Positions 1 to 10,937 of a stretch of 64,000 nucleotides of DNA are shown here, piece after piece. The position numbers and the translations under genes were made by a program. The stretch lies in NCBI GenBank assembly GCA_013368375.1, contig JAACJP010000017.1:62001-126000 (forward strand), given 5' to 3'. Below the pieces are notes generated by a model. The model did not search any database, was not told the DNA's origin, and saw only the letters and a program-made list of their open reading frames with translations. This stretch comes from Tricholomella constricta. Its lineage: Eukaryota > Basidiomycota > Agaricomycetes > Agaricales > Lyophyllaceae. Every line of letters starts with the position of its first letter. The stretch's first letter is position 1.

Positions 1-783
1 GACTTTACATGTGGTGTGCGACTCTTTATCTGGAAATCGGTCAGTTCGAATAATCATCTGGTCGATTTGTTACTGAGCTGTCTACAGGATGCCCACAGCC
101 ACGTTGAAATAGCTGTCTTTCCTCGACGTGGCGATCGCAGCGTCCATCTGCTGGACTTCAAGGTCGAGCTCGGAGTGTACGGGGTCGAGCTCGGGAATAC
201 ACTGGAACTCTACTCAGGAGGATGGCCCGAATGGCTCGAGCATCGTTGGGCGGAGCCCCTCGCAGTTGATTTCGCGGGGCAAGCTTTTTTTCTGAAATAC
301 GCTACCGTAGTTTCCCCTCCCTGCTTCGATACAATATTCCATCTTTACAATACCATTCGCAAGGGCAAAGCACGGGCCCACTAATTACAAATTCTCCTTA
401 CTTACAATATGTTCTTCACAAGGAAGGCTTATCCTTCTATTGTCTTTCTCCAACCTTAATTCGAGCGACGGCACAATTTGACCCTCGACGATACCTTGGC
501 CTTGTCTCCCCCCCCCGGGACGGAACGAGCTACTCAATGTACGGCTTTTATCTACCTTTGCACTAAACTAATCAATAATCATCGACATTAGGCTAAAGCT
601 GGAAATGCTGCTTTGCCCGCCGCCACAGCTTTGACCTGAGGATGGCCCTACCTTAGGATGGCCCTCCAAGCGTGGACCTCTCCACGGTTGTTGTTCGAAA
701 TGCCACAGTCAAAGCGGACTCGGGGCTAAAAAGACAGCTCTCGCAATTTCGCAGGCTTTCGCACTCCCCTCGCTATACCTGTC
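1..783. other. Upstream intergenic region, no gene supported
   Basis: One open frame of 122 codons lies on the plus strand at 16-384. Its translation has no motif I recognise and it has no clear promoter. A gene running in from the left cannot be excluded. The rest is ordinary intergenic sequence, with a run of C and G near 510. Confidence 0.4.
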
Positions 784-3062
784 ATGGAAAATCCCCCTGA
801 CCCTGCCAACTCTGGCCTTCCGCTCGACCCGCCTACGTCTACGGCAGCAGCTCCACGTCCCAATCAAGGAGCTTTCAGCAAGGAGGAGAAAGCCCTCCTG
901 CTCTCTCACCTTCCACAGTATCAAGAGTTTGTTGACAAGCTCGCTCAGAAAGCCACTGGCCCTCGAGGGACTGGGCAGGTGAAGGGCGACAAGGGGGACT
1001 GGGTCCTCCGTCTCGTATATCCTCTCTTCATCCAGCAATTCAACTCCACTGGCCCTGACGGTCCAAATCTCGAATCACTTAAACATGTAAGCATTATTTC
1101 TCCGTCAGGCATTCCGTGTTTAATTTTGTTATTCAGAAACTGAAGAAATGGTTCGTCAACAACACGAAGACTAATGTTGAGGTGCCGGCACCCTCGACGT
1201 CCAGTAAAGTCCCACGTGCGACAAGCGCCGTCGACCTATTCGCGAAAACTAAGCAAGCTGATATTCGAGACATGATCAACAAGGAGCGCACCGAAACTGG
1301 TCAATCTACCAAAGAAAGCAACCTTACTCTCCACCGGAAGTACAAGCACGAATTGTATAATGAACTTGACGACAAGACCCGTGCTGAATTTGAAGAGGAA
1401 GCAGCAATCTTGAAGGAGAATCTGAAGCAACCCCCGGGCGCTGATCATATATATGCGTGAGTTTCTCGACATATGTTTTGATTGATGCACGGCTAATTTC
1501 CTCTACAGTCAACAGAAGTCTCTACTGCCAACGGCCACGGAGGCACTGCGTGGCATGTGCGGCTGGAACTGGGGAGGGCATGGTGAGGTCATGTTCTTCC
1601 TACAAGGCGCCTATCGCAACAAGGCGGGTGACCTCAAGACATTCAAGTACGTCAACTACTAGCCATCTTCTCTCACATTCTAATGTCTTGATAGTGGGAC
1701 CGTATCCAACAATGCTCAATCGGCGACTTTCGCTGATCAATGTGCCAATTTCAAAGACTTCCGCAACGAGTTTCGACGGTTCGCAGAGGGCGCATTGCCA
1801 GGTATTTCTTTTCCTGCCGTCGTTGTTGTGCGCCGGGACTGATGGACCCTTTATGACAGTCAAGCGTCCCGAAGCGATCACTCCCATAGAGTCCGCAGTG
1901 AAGCCAGTCAAGCTCACCATCATCTTGAACGAGGATGGATACCCCATCCTGCCATCCTTAGACCCCGAGAGTATCCCTGTCGCCAGCTGTCGCCACCTTC
2001 TGGCGGAATACATCGAAATGGCCTGGAGTAAGTCGATGATGACCACGAGCCAATCTATTTTACTAATGAGCTTCGTTTATTGCAGAAGTCTCGAACTCAA
2101 CTACAGTCCCTTGGGATGTCCTTGGTACATCGAAGCGGGACTCTGTCGGACTCACCCATTGCAACACGCTTGCCGATTTTCCGAGCCTCAATCCCAAAGT
2201 AATGAAGGCAACGGACGCTCTTCGATTGTACACGGCATTTTTCGATGCCCAAAACCGATCCCACAACATTTTACAGTTCTCAAAGCCGATGTCGCTGTCA
2301 GACGACGACTTTGACGATGATAACAATGACAACGATGATGACAATGAGAATATTGAGACATTGCCCTCCCAACAACCCGCTCCTGCTGCCATCACACATT
2401 CCCCTCCTCTCGCCAATTTCTCACCGCCAATACTTCGTGACAGCGCCCCTGACTCAGTGTCGACTCCTGTTCTCGCCACCCCCCCGGATACAGGTGACGG
2501 CGGAGGCGAGAACACCACCACGACCACTACTACGTCCGCCCACGCCCACGTCCCGACGATCACAAATAGCGGCGGAGACACCGATACCGCTGTGAACAGA
2601 CTACAAGACACCATTTCTACACCCGAGGCCGATTCCAACGCCGAAACCTTGGAGTCTTCCGATAACACTGGAAGCGCCTTGGGGTCGGAGCGTGGAGGAA
2701 GACGTGGGCGCGGTGGAAAACGCGGCGGTGGTAGGCGTGGTGGGAAGGGTGTCGCCGCTGCTTTGAGGGGCCCGGTGGCCATAGTGAACACTAACTCTGC
2801 GCCAGTTTTCCAGCCCTCGGCAGTCTACACGCCAGCTGCAGTCGAATCTCTACCCACAGCCGTCGCCGCCGCACCCTTGACGGGTACTCCAACATTGCCC
2901 ACTCCTGCATCAACTACCACTCAGCTCGAAGAAGAGCCTCGCCGCAGCAGCCGGAAGCGCAAGGCCCCCTCTACTCGGGATGTCTCGGACACGCCCATCG
3001 CGAAACAGGCTCCGGCTAAGCGTCGCAACTTATCAGAGAGATGGCACTACGTGGCGGCTTGA
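784..3062 (+). CDS. Hypothetical nuclear-type protein with acidic middle and RGG-like tail
   Basis: I do not recognise an assigned function. Six exons (784-1086, 1137-1456, 1509-1646, 1695-1801, 1860-2027, 2086-3062) join in frame through GT-AG introns of 48-58 bp and give about 670 residues. The N-terminal half is conserved-looking: it opens with a Pro-rich segment, then a helical stretch around KLKKWFVNN and a charged segment (NKERTETGQSTKES, ELYNELDDKTRAEFEEEA). That part resembles Agaricomycete multicopy proteins sometimes found near transposons, which is my recollection and not a search result. The last exon has an Asp/Asn run, a Ser/Thr/Pro-rich linker, an Arg-Gly-rich block (RGGRRGRGGKRGGG) and a basic SSRKRKAP segment, consistent with nucleic-acid binding in the nucleus. 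It ends about 480 bp before a retroelement remnant. Confidence 0.75.
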
Positions 3063-3545
3063 AAAGATGTATGTTATATTCTGTTGAAAGTTTTGGATCG
3101 TTAACTAACTTCACAGGCTGCTTCGGCTGATTACGCTTGAAATGACTTGACAGAAGGATTTTTCAGATGATAGGTTGACTTATTTATCAGGCTGGATACG
3201 CCGACTAGATAGCTTTAACTTGTGGAATGATTGTCTTGGCTAGACTGCTTACTTGTCGTTTCATAGGCTACGTTGACTTACGGACTTGCAGTTTGAATCT
3301 CTACATTTACTTTACACTTCATAGGCTCCCTGTATTGCTTATACGCTGCTACTTGAGAAGTCTATCGTGCACAAGATGCTCCGTACACTAGTCTCTTCCC
3401 CGACTTATTGGTGAGTAGGCTTCGCTAGACTGGCTTAGGCTGTCTAGACTTGCTGACTATGTGGGCCAGCTTCAGGTTTACAAATGCCCTTGAACTTAAG
3501 GTGTCGGCTGAGTCTAGTAAATGTCAACTTCTAGGCATTGGCTGA
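3063..3545. other. Intergenic stretch between hypothetical gene and retroelement break
   Basis: No open frame is supported. The stretch has a visible excess of short GGCT, CTAGACT and TGACTT words, giving it a repetitive look, but I find no exact long repeat inside the window. It may be an untranslated tail or old repeat DNA. Confidence 0.4.
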
Positions 3546-4280
3546 GCGTACGAACTGAGGTCCCCGAATTCAAAGAGTGCCCGCTTCCCCCTCAAATCAT
3601 GGCAACAACTTGCGGGATGGCTCAACTGGAGCTTTAATGTCTTTCCCCTCTTGCGTCCCTGCCTCAACAACGTCTATCACAAGATCAAGGGAAAGGCCGC
3701 CCCCCAACAGTTAATCTGGGTCAATCGCGCTGTCCGAAGTGACTTGGAGTGGGCCTCAGAGCACATTATCCGTATGTCCGGTGTCCACATTCTTCGCGCC
3801 ATCGACTGGCCGATCTCTGATGCCCATATGGTTGGCTACTGCGATGCCAGTCTCTCTGGCCTCGGTTTTTGGTTCCCGGACCAACTCGCCGGCTTCTACG
3901 CGCCCGTTCCCACCCACGTCCCAGTCGAATTCATTTTCTTTTATGAGGCATTCTGCGTCGCATGCGCGCTCCACGAAGCCTCCCGTTGGGCTGATCGTCC
4001 AATGCGGCTCGTCCTCCACACTGACAACTCTAACACCGTTGCCATATTCAATTCCCTTCGCTGCGAACCCCCCTACAATGACATTCTCAAATTCGCGGCT
4101 GACGTCCTCATCAAATCTGAACATCAATTGCGCGTCCTATACGTCCCCGGCCAGGACAACTCCGTCGCTGACGCCCTCTCCCGCCACGAATTCCTTCGCG
4201 CCATGTCCCTGGCCCCCCAGCTTCAAATTGAACAACATTATCAACCCCCTCTTGAGTTGCTGGGGGCCGTTAAAAAATGA
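3546..4280 (+). pseudogene. RT C-terminal end and RNase H of DIRS-like element (5' truncated)
   Basis: The frame is open from 3546; the first ATG at 3651 is internal to the protein. Residues coded from 3582 read FPLKSWQQLAGWLNWSFN, the connection region that follows the RT palm domain in DIRS and Ty3-type polyproteins. The RNase H fold follows, with its acidic residues visible in order: Asp in GYCDASLSGLG, Glu in FFYEAFCVACAL, Asp in LHTDNSNTVA and Asp in DNSVADALSRHEF. The RT catalytic YxDD region and any Gag are missing. Its TGA overlaps the ATG of the recombinase frame by four bases (ATGA at 4277-4280). I classify it as a pseudogene because the N-terminal catalytic half is gone, not because of internal stops. 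Confidence 0.85.
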
Positions 4281-5281
4281 ACATTGTCCCCACGCGTTCC
4301 AGGCAGCCCGTTCGGACCGCCTGGACTCGCGAACGTCTCCTTCGCGAGCGTGCCATTGCTGTAGGTCACGCTATCGACAACTCCACAGAGCGCAATTACA
4401 ATTCCGCGCTAAACTCCTATTTGGAGTTCGTACGGATCCATAGCCTTCCCGTAGAACCCACTGCCGACACCCTCAGCCTCTTCACAGTATTCATGTCCCA
4501 CCACATTAAACCGAAATCTGTCGGGACTTACCTCTCCGGTATTTGTAACCAACTCGAAGCGTACTTCCCCCAGGTCCGCCAAAACCGGAACTCGGCCCTC
4601 GTATCCCGAACACTGACTGGATGCGAGCGCCTACGCGCCGTCCCCACCTCACGCAAACGCGCCCTTAATACCGATGACCTTACCTGTGTCGTTTCTGAGT
4701 TGTCCATCCATCCCACCTTCGACAACCTCCTTTTCGTCGCCCAGTTGCTCACGGGATTCTACGCCCTCATGCGCCTCGGCGAACTTACATATCCCGATCA
4801 AATTGCCCTACGCGACCCTCGCAAACTCACAAAGCGATCGTCGGTCGCCCTCTCCCCCTCAACCTACCAGTTCTTCCTTCCCGGCCACAAAGCCGACAAA
4901 TTCTTCGAAGGGAACACTATCATCATTCCAAAAAACGAGTCACCCATCGACCCTCACTCGTATTTTCTCGCTTACCTAAATATGCGCGACCAACAATTCC
5001 CCTTGTCAACCGCCCTCTGGTTACGAGCCGACGGCTCCGTTCCCACCCGCTCCTTCTTCATCAAAAAATTGCGCCGTTTTTTCGATTCCTCCGTGGCTGG
5101 GCAATCCATGCGCGCCGGTGGTGCCACTGCCCTCGCCTCCAACGGTGTTGCCCCCTCTATCATCCAGTCTATTGGTCGTTGGTCCTCCGAATCGTTTCGT
5201 ATCTACATCCGAAAAAATCCGGTCTTAATCCAGGCTCTCCTTTTCGCGCGTTCCTCCCCGGACCCTTTCTTCCACGAATAA
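4277..5281 (+). CDS. Tyrosine recombinase of DIRS-like retroelement
   Basis: This 334-residue frame has the shape of a DIRS/Crypton-type tyrosine recombinase: an N-terminal SAM-like DNA-binding half (RNYNSALNSYLEFVRIHSL, then a GTYLSGICNQLEAYFP helix) and a C-terminal catalytic half. The box I arginine is in FYALMRLGELTY. The box II region reads GQSMRAGGATALASNGV and retains the arginine, but the usual HxxR histidine is glutamine. The nucleophile is the tyrosine in GRWSSESFRIYIRKNP. In the family this enzyme joins circular cDNA into the genome, replacing the DDE integrase of other LTR-type elements. The frame is complete and starts inside the ATGA overlap with the RNase H frame, which suggests reinitiation or a polycistronic RNA. 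It could still be active in trans. Confidence 0.85.
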   Translation: MNIVPTRSRQPVRTAWTRERLLRERAIAVGHAIDNSTERNYNSALNSYLEFVRIHSLPVEPTADTLSLFTVFMSHHIKPKSVGTYLSGICNQLEAYFPQVRQNRNSALVSRTLTGCERLRAVPTSRKRALNTDDLTCVVSELSIHPTFDNLLFVAQLLTGFYALMRLGELTYPDQIALRDPRKLTKRSSVALSPSTYQFFLPGHKADKFFEGNTIIIPKNESPIDPHSYFLAYLNMRDQQFPLSTALWLRADGSVPTRSFFIKKLRRFFDSSVAGQSMRAGGATALASNGVAPSIIQSIGRWSSESFRIYIRKNPVLIQALLFARSSPDPFFHE

Positions 5282-5412
5282 ATTTCTTATTACGCCTCAG
5301 CTACGCCTTTCCTTCTCCTTTATATTGTTATCCCTTCCCCTACTGCTACTTTCTCTTTATTTCCACCTTTATTTTTCTTGCTCCTCACATCGTCCCTCAT
5401 CTCTAGCACTTT

Positions 5413-5482
5413 AGCCTTACCGCTACGAAAAATACATCCGCATATTCGGGCCGGGGGCTGACTAAACAGCCGCCCCCGCCCG
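5413..5482 (+). repeat. Copy 1 of 70-bp split direct repeat (B1)
   Basis: Identical over 70 bp to 5951-6020. It starts AGCCTTACCGCTACG and ends in a GC-rich palindrome around CTGACTAAACAG, whose arms (GGGCCGGGGGCTG and CAGCCGCCCCCGCCC) can pair into a hairpin. Confidence 0.85.
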
Positions 5483-5950
5483 ATAGGCTACCTTTCCGAA
5501 TATCTCGTGCTTGCCTTCGTTGTGCCCTGAGTTTCGTTGGTCGAGTTTAAACACTTGTTTACTCAAGTCCAACGAAAGTCACCGAGGGCCCTGGTTCCAT
5601 GCATGTGCCGCGCGCGCACTGTCAACACGCGTACACACTCACGCGTCCCGTTTCTCGCTGTCTCGCGGCCACTGTCTCGCGGCCACTGCCCCGAGCCTGT
5701 GCGTCATCGACGCCCTCATCGCGACCAAGACTTTCGAGGTCTGACCCTCATAGAAGTAGGGGCGAGTTCGTTGAGACATCCCCAGGGATTCTCATCGTAA
5801 CTATCCCCCTCTTCTAGGTCAGCCTTCTTCAGTTCTCCCTGTTCTCAGGGATTCTCATACTGACTATCCCCGGATAGTCCACCAGGGCCCTTCGGGTTTT
5901 CGATTGCCCTCCCGCCCGCATCCTCTGTATTTTTTGTACATTTCGTGTAC
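5483..5950 (+). repeat. Inter-repeat segment (probable A2) of the DIRS-like element
   Basis: This non-coding segment between the two 70-bp copies would correspond to A2 in a split-direct-repeat element. It has an inverted pair TTTCGTTGG/CCAACGAAA near 5532-5578, a short tandem duplication of TCTCGCGGCCACTG near 5662-5690, and two related copies of CAGGGATTCTCAT followed by ACTATCCCC near 5781 and 5856. No matching A1 copy is visible at the 5' side. Confidence 0.55.
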
Positions 5951-6020
5951 AGCCTTACCGCTACGAAAAATACATCCGCATATTCGGGCCGGGGGCTGAC
6001 TAAACAGCCGCCCCCGCCCG
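5951..6020 (+). repeat. Copy 2 of 70-bp split direct repeat (B2, right end)
   Basis: Exact copy of 5413-5482. Sequence identity between the copies ends on both sides, so it probably marks the right terminus of the element. Confidence 0.85.
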
Positions 6021-6276
6021 TTTGATTTTGATTTTGGTGTTATTTTCAAGTCAATTACAACTTACCCTCCTTCCAACCTCCTCCTTCCGTACGCCTCCTT
6101 TAATTCACGCGTGACATACGAGGAAAGGACAGCACTTATAGCATTGGAAAACAAAGTTCAAATTTACGATCTTGACGGCGAAGTATCAGGCTGAAAAGAA
6201 GATAAGGTTGAGCAATCTGATAAGATGAGGAAAATCTGAGGTCATTGATGGCGCCCAACGCTGGACACCAGCGACC

Positions 6277-7341
6277 ATGCCACATAGCCATCACTCTCAC
6301 TCAGGACAGTTCTGCAAACATGCCAAAGGACTCTTAGAGGAGGTCGTCGTTGAAGCTATCCGCCAGGGCTTCAAAGTATACGGCCTCACAGAGCATGTCC
6401 CTCGATATCGCACAGAGGATCTTTATCCAGAAGAGGTGAAACCAGCAATAAAAACAACGCAAAACCAGCCATAATTGACGCTGCGCATCCAGGCGGGTAT
6501 GCCTCTTAATGAGATCGCCTCCCAGTTCGATAGATTCCTCGACGAAGCCCATCGACTCAAAGCGCAATATGCATTCGCGATCACGCTCCTGGTCGGCCTC
6601 GAGACGGAGTACATCACAGACACCGACCTCGACTACCTGGACGCTCTCCTGGCGCGCCACGGCCCGCGCATCGAATACGTCGTCGGTTCCGTACACCACG
6701 TCAACGGCATACCCATCGACTTTGATCGCCCCACCTATCAGAAGGCTCTGCACAGTCTCGGCCCTGGAACGGAGGCGGCGGCGACACAGGAGGCCTTTTT
6801 GTCATCATACTACGATGCCCAGTATGGACTGCTCCAGCGGTTCCGCCCAGAGATCATTGGGCATTTGGATCTCTGCCGCCTGTACGACCCAGGGCTGAGT
6901 ATCTCGAACTATCCCGAGGCGCAGAAGAAGATGGAGAGGAACGTTTTGCACGCGATCGAGTACGGGGCGCTCTTTGAGATGAACGCGGCCGCGTTTAGGA
7001 AGGGCTGGGACACGGCTTACCCTGGAAGGGATGTCGTCGAGGTAAATAAAATAATAATAAAATGCGTACAATCAGGTTCACTTCGTTGATCGTTTGCTGT
7101 GCAGTTTATTCTCAAACATGGCGGCCGCTTCGCGTTGTCTGATGACAGCCATGGGCCTGATGCGGTGGGGCTCAATTACCATCGGCTGCCAGAATATCTT
7201 CGGACCATGGGTGTGGAAGAGGTGTGGTATTTAAAGAGATCTGATGTCGCTAACGCGGCGGGAAGGAGGGTGCAGCCTACTAGGCTTGAGGGTGACTGGT
7301 CTGATCATGTCTTCTGGCGTGGAAGGTCAGCCGACGATTAA
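6277..7341 (+). CDS. HIS2: Histidinol-phosphatase (PHP family)
   Basis: The enzyme removes phosphate from L-histidinol phosphate, the penultimate part of histidine biosynthesis, in the cytosol. Three exons (6277-6435, 6493-7041, 7105-7341) join in phase 0 and give 314 residues, the usual fungal length. Metal-binding motifs of the PHP domain are in place: HSHHSHSGQFC at the N-terminus, GLTEHVPRY, GLETEYI, GSVHHVNGIPID, IGHLDLCRLYDP and LSDDSHGPDAVG near the C-terminus. The start ATG opens directly on the metal-binding motif, as in homologues. The gene converges with the Aip1 gene. I see nothing unusual apart from the very short N-terminus before the first motif. Confidence 0.93.
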
Positions 7342-8290
7342 CCTGATCACGATTCTTGCGGGAAGGGGACCGGCAGACTGAGATGATTGTGTCTACCCCA
7401 TACTTTGCCTCGATCTTTTTTCACCGTCTTCAAATCTCGCCTTTCAGGTGTAGACCCTCGTTGTGAATCAAGTCGTTGCTGAGGCTCCATGCAAGTAAGA
7501 CGTTACATTTTAACGGACCGTTGTCGTCGAGGTTCATTGTAGATTGCGTTTGTAGGTGCTATTATTTACCTTGTTCTACATTTATCGAAGACGGAGAAAA
7601 TTCCAATGTGCCGGTCTGCTTCGCCCTCGGATGAGCTGCCACAGGCGTCTTTTTTTTTTGAACGTATCATATGTATCTTCGTATATGCGGCGACGATCGC
7701 ACCAAATACCGTGTCATTCCGTGCGATTTCTGGGACCACCCTTCGGCCGCGATTGCTCATCGGGTTTTGAACGAAGACGCCACTTCCCAGTCGTCGATCT
7801 CCACTTTCCTGCCCACTCGACTATCAAGCTCACTAGCAAATCTGCTCGTCACCTCGCAGCCCCTTCTTGCTGAAGGAATCGGGCCCATGATAGACTCGAC
7901 ATGCCTGCCTTCATGATTCTTACTTTGGGCCACCATGATATATCTAATAGATGGCTCTTAGGCTGGTTCAAACAGCACACTACTATGTCAAGGACGAGAG
8001 ATGCACACAGCTTCTGTCCATGAAGGAGAGGCGTATCTTTGCAGGCACCCATCTGGGTTCAGGATATTGTTCAACTTTTTGACTTTCGGCAGAAAAAAAT
8101 TGCTATGGGCATCTGGGTTGGCGTGGATGTGACGATATACTTCGCCTCCTTCGAGCTTGAGAGCAATGGCAAATTTGACATGGTGGATCGATAGTAAGGT
8201 CGTCGTTTCTGAAACACGCTATATATACAATTACACGCCACAACGTTGACGGCCAAGCTGTCGCTTGAGCACCTTCGAATCATTAATTCG
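7342..8290. other. Convergent intergenic region HIS2/AIP1
   Basis: Short open frames on both strands (for example at 7556-7916) show no recognised motif and overlap each other. I see no gene. The stretch probably holds the two 3' untranslated regions. Confidence 0.5.
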
Positions 8291-10937
8291 TCAAGCATGA
8301 AATGTGACTTCCCAAAGTCTGGCACATCCGTCCGCTCCAGCAGTAGCCAACATCGTGGAGTCTCCTTGGCCCAACCAAAGAACAGAATTTGCTCCCCCAG
8401 GAGCAGCGTTCTTGATCGCGATGTTCTTCATCGGCTTTGCCACACTCCAAATGTACACGTGGGTATCGAGCGAGGCTGAGGCGCAATGTAAAGAGTCTGA
8501 CGTCCATGCAATGGAGTTGATGCGCGCAGAGTGGAACGACCAGCGTGATGTGATCATCTGCGTACCAGTGGCGCATGAGTATATACGAACAAAGCCCGTG
8601 AAGCAATTAAATACCTTCTTCTCCTTGACATCGAACAGAACAATCCTGCCACTTGACTGAGGGAGGACGTTAGCACGTCGTCGCAAATCAATGGGAAATT
8701 GACATACATCTCCGGATGCTAGCAGATTCCCGTCTGGAGAGAACGCTAGTGCAGTTACAATGCCTTTGTTTCCTTCCAAAACGGCGGGCTTTGTCAGAGA
8801 TATCCCATCCCATTCGTTCAGGTGGACTTTCTGATCCTAAAGAGCGGGGTCAATGAATTAGACAGATTATACCGGCTGGTGCGTACCTCTCCCCCGACTG
8901 CGACAACCACCTTGGAGGCTGCAATTGCACTTGGTACGAATGTGGGCGTTTGTGTAAGGATACGCTGGTTCGACCGAAAAGCCTCGATTGTATTGATTTC
9001 CGAAATGAAAACGGTGCCATCTCCAGCGACCGCAACAGACCTGGGTTGTGATGTTGTAGATGATGAATTGGACCTAGAAATCTCGCGGTCAGCTTCAGTT
9101 GGAATACTGAGACAACAGACAACTTACGTGAACGACCGGGGCGCGTCGTCCTCTTTATAATAGTCCAGCTCAACTTCGCGAACACGATCATCGTAACCAA
9201 TGGAAAACACATGATGATCTTCGGGATTCGAGGCCAGGCCCGAGATAAGGTTGGAATGGCCAGCGCCAGGGATGTGTTCCGAATCGCCTTTAGACGTTGA
9301 AAAAGAGAGCAGACGCCCGTCAGCGGTTCCGCCAAGGAACGTGTTGCCACCCGCTGGTGCTGTTGCAGTGATAGATTTCTGAGGCGCCTAGTGATATCAG
9401 ATACGCAGGGTCAATACATAAAATTCGGACGAAAGGATAACGTCTTACGCTGAGAATCCCTGAGGGCTTGTCGCCGATTCTTGGATCAAAAACATTCAGG
9501 TCACCAGATATCGACAACGAGACGATCCTCTCTCCACTCCACGCGTTTCCCACTTGGTGATGTTCAACACCTGAACCAAGTCTCCACGTTGTAACAGCCT
9601 TCTGATATTGAACATCCCCTAATGTAATGTGAGGATTATAGATAACTGATACGCCACTATCACTCACATAGGGTAATTGAGCAATCTGCTGAAGACGTGA
9701 CGAAAGAGCTGCTGTCAGGGCTCCAACTTGAAGCCATCTACGATTATTAGGGTCTTAATGCGCCGATTGCCAGATGTCTGAATACGCACAATACTTCCAG
9801 TGTGCGGGCTTGCAATAAATTCGCCGATCGTATCGCCCGTCTTGCCATCGTACAGGAATATTTTTGCGTCACTGCCAACGCTGACAAAATGGTCGCCGGA
9901 CGGCGCGAATTGTATATCTTGGACAAACTTCGTGTGGGTTTTTATCGTCTGTAACAGGAAACCTCTTAGCAATGTGCGAGATCTAGAGAGGGAACCACAC
10001 ACTTTGTCGTATTTGAAGGGGACACCTAGTAGATCGTGCAATTCCGGTGAGGACAAAATCAAAGGGAGGCGATCTCGTACACACCCTGGTGGAAGACGAT
10101 CAACCCATCGTCGGCCGCGGTAGCTGCCCTGAAAGGTCTTTGATGTCTAATAGACACGGCGTTTATAGCCTAAGTAGAAGTTAATCTAGGAGCCGTCATA
10201 AACGCTAGACCACAGCCTTACCTTAGAATGGCCGCTGATTTCGCCAGTGGAAGACCCGCTATCCATCATGAAAGCGTGACCAAACCTGAGCCAGGAAGTA
10301 TCAGATAGCAACTGCTGAAAATCATGAGCTGCAACCTACTTCTCCCGTCCATCTCCAACTGCAATTAACCTCTTACTTTCCCCATCCCATGCAAGATCAT
10401 TTCTGGACAAGATGTAAATGAGAGATCAGGCACAAGTAGGATACAGGGGACGCACATGCGTCCTGAGATGACTTTGTATTCTCCTTTCAGAGTCTGATCC
10501 TCTCCGACCGTGTCCCATACCCTGACTGTGCCAAAGCATCGGACGTCTAGGGGCAACAAAGTGCAAGGCTACTCCACTCACCAGTTCCGCTCGTGTCAGC
10601 AGATGCACAGTAGTATCCCGAGGGAGAGAACCTTGCCACAGTCGCATTATGTACGTGCCCCGAATACGTCGTCGAGAGGAGCGCGTTCTGCAACCCAAAC
10701 CCGGTCAGGAGAGCCCTCAAGCCAAACAAGCCTGCATGCTCACATTCAAATCGCGAACCTACAAGGACATCTGTGCATCACGATGGTGTGCAGATGATAG
10801 AATGCAACAGATAAACGTACGATAACAGTCTTCCCATTGGTGTAGATTACTTTGTCTTTCGCCGCGCTAAGTTTGGTGGAGACGCCCCGCGTCGTGGTGG
10901 GGTTGGCCGGAAAGACCCCAGTTCGCTTGAATGACAT
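8291..10937 (-). CDS. AIP1: Actin-interacting protein 1 (WD-repeat protein, WDR1 family)
   Basis: Aip1 works with cofilin to disassemble actin filaments at cortical patches and cables. Many short exons read in frame on the minus strand, starting MSFKRTGVFPANPTTTRGVS, the typical opening of the family. Repeated WD blades follow: YSGHVHNATVARFSPSGYYC with VRVWDTVGEDQ, ISGHSK with AATAADDGLIVF, THTKFVQDIQFAPSGDHFVS with KIFLYDGKTGD, ALAFSPDGNLLASGD with GRIVLFDVKEKK, and INSIAWTSDSLHCASASLD with VYIWSVAKPMKN. It ends LATAGADGCARLWEVTFHA. About 600 residues in two propellers is the expected size. Introns near the start are 45-60 bp, for example the one ending at the acceptor before VRDLN. No frame break was seen in the exons checked. 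Confidence 0.9.

Larger units (their letters stand above)
3546..6020 (+). mobile_element. 5'-truncated DIRS-order (Ngaro/PAT-like) retrotransposon
   Basis: The order is end of reverse transcriptase, RNase H, tyrosine recombinase, then a 70-bp sequence present twice (5413-5482 and 5951-6020) around about 470 bp of non-coding DNA. Tyrosine recombinase next to RT/RNase H defines the DIRS order. A B1-A2-B2 layout at the 3' end is the split-direct-repeat structure of Ngaro and PAT elements. I take 6020 as the right end because repeat copy 2 stops there. The 5' end is lost: in-frame homology to RT begins at about 3582 and the upstream frame closes with TGA at 3543. No left terminal repeat (A1) is visible upstream. 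The remaining reading frames are intact, so the copy looks fairly young although it cannot move by itself. Confidence 0.85.

Noticed and set aside
2063..2791. 242-codon minus-strand open frame
   Set aside because: Low-complexity antisense shadow of the last exon of the first gene.
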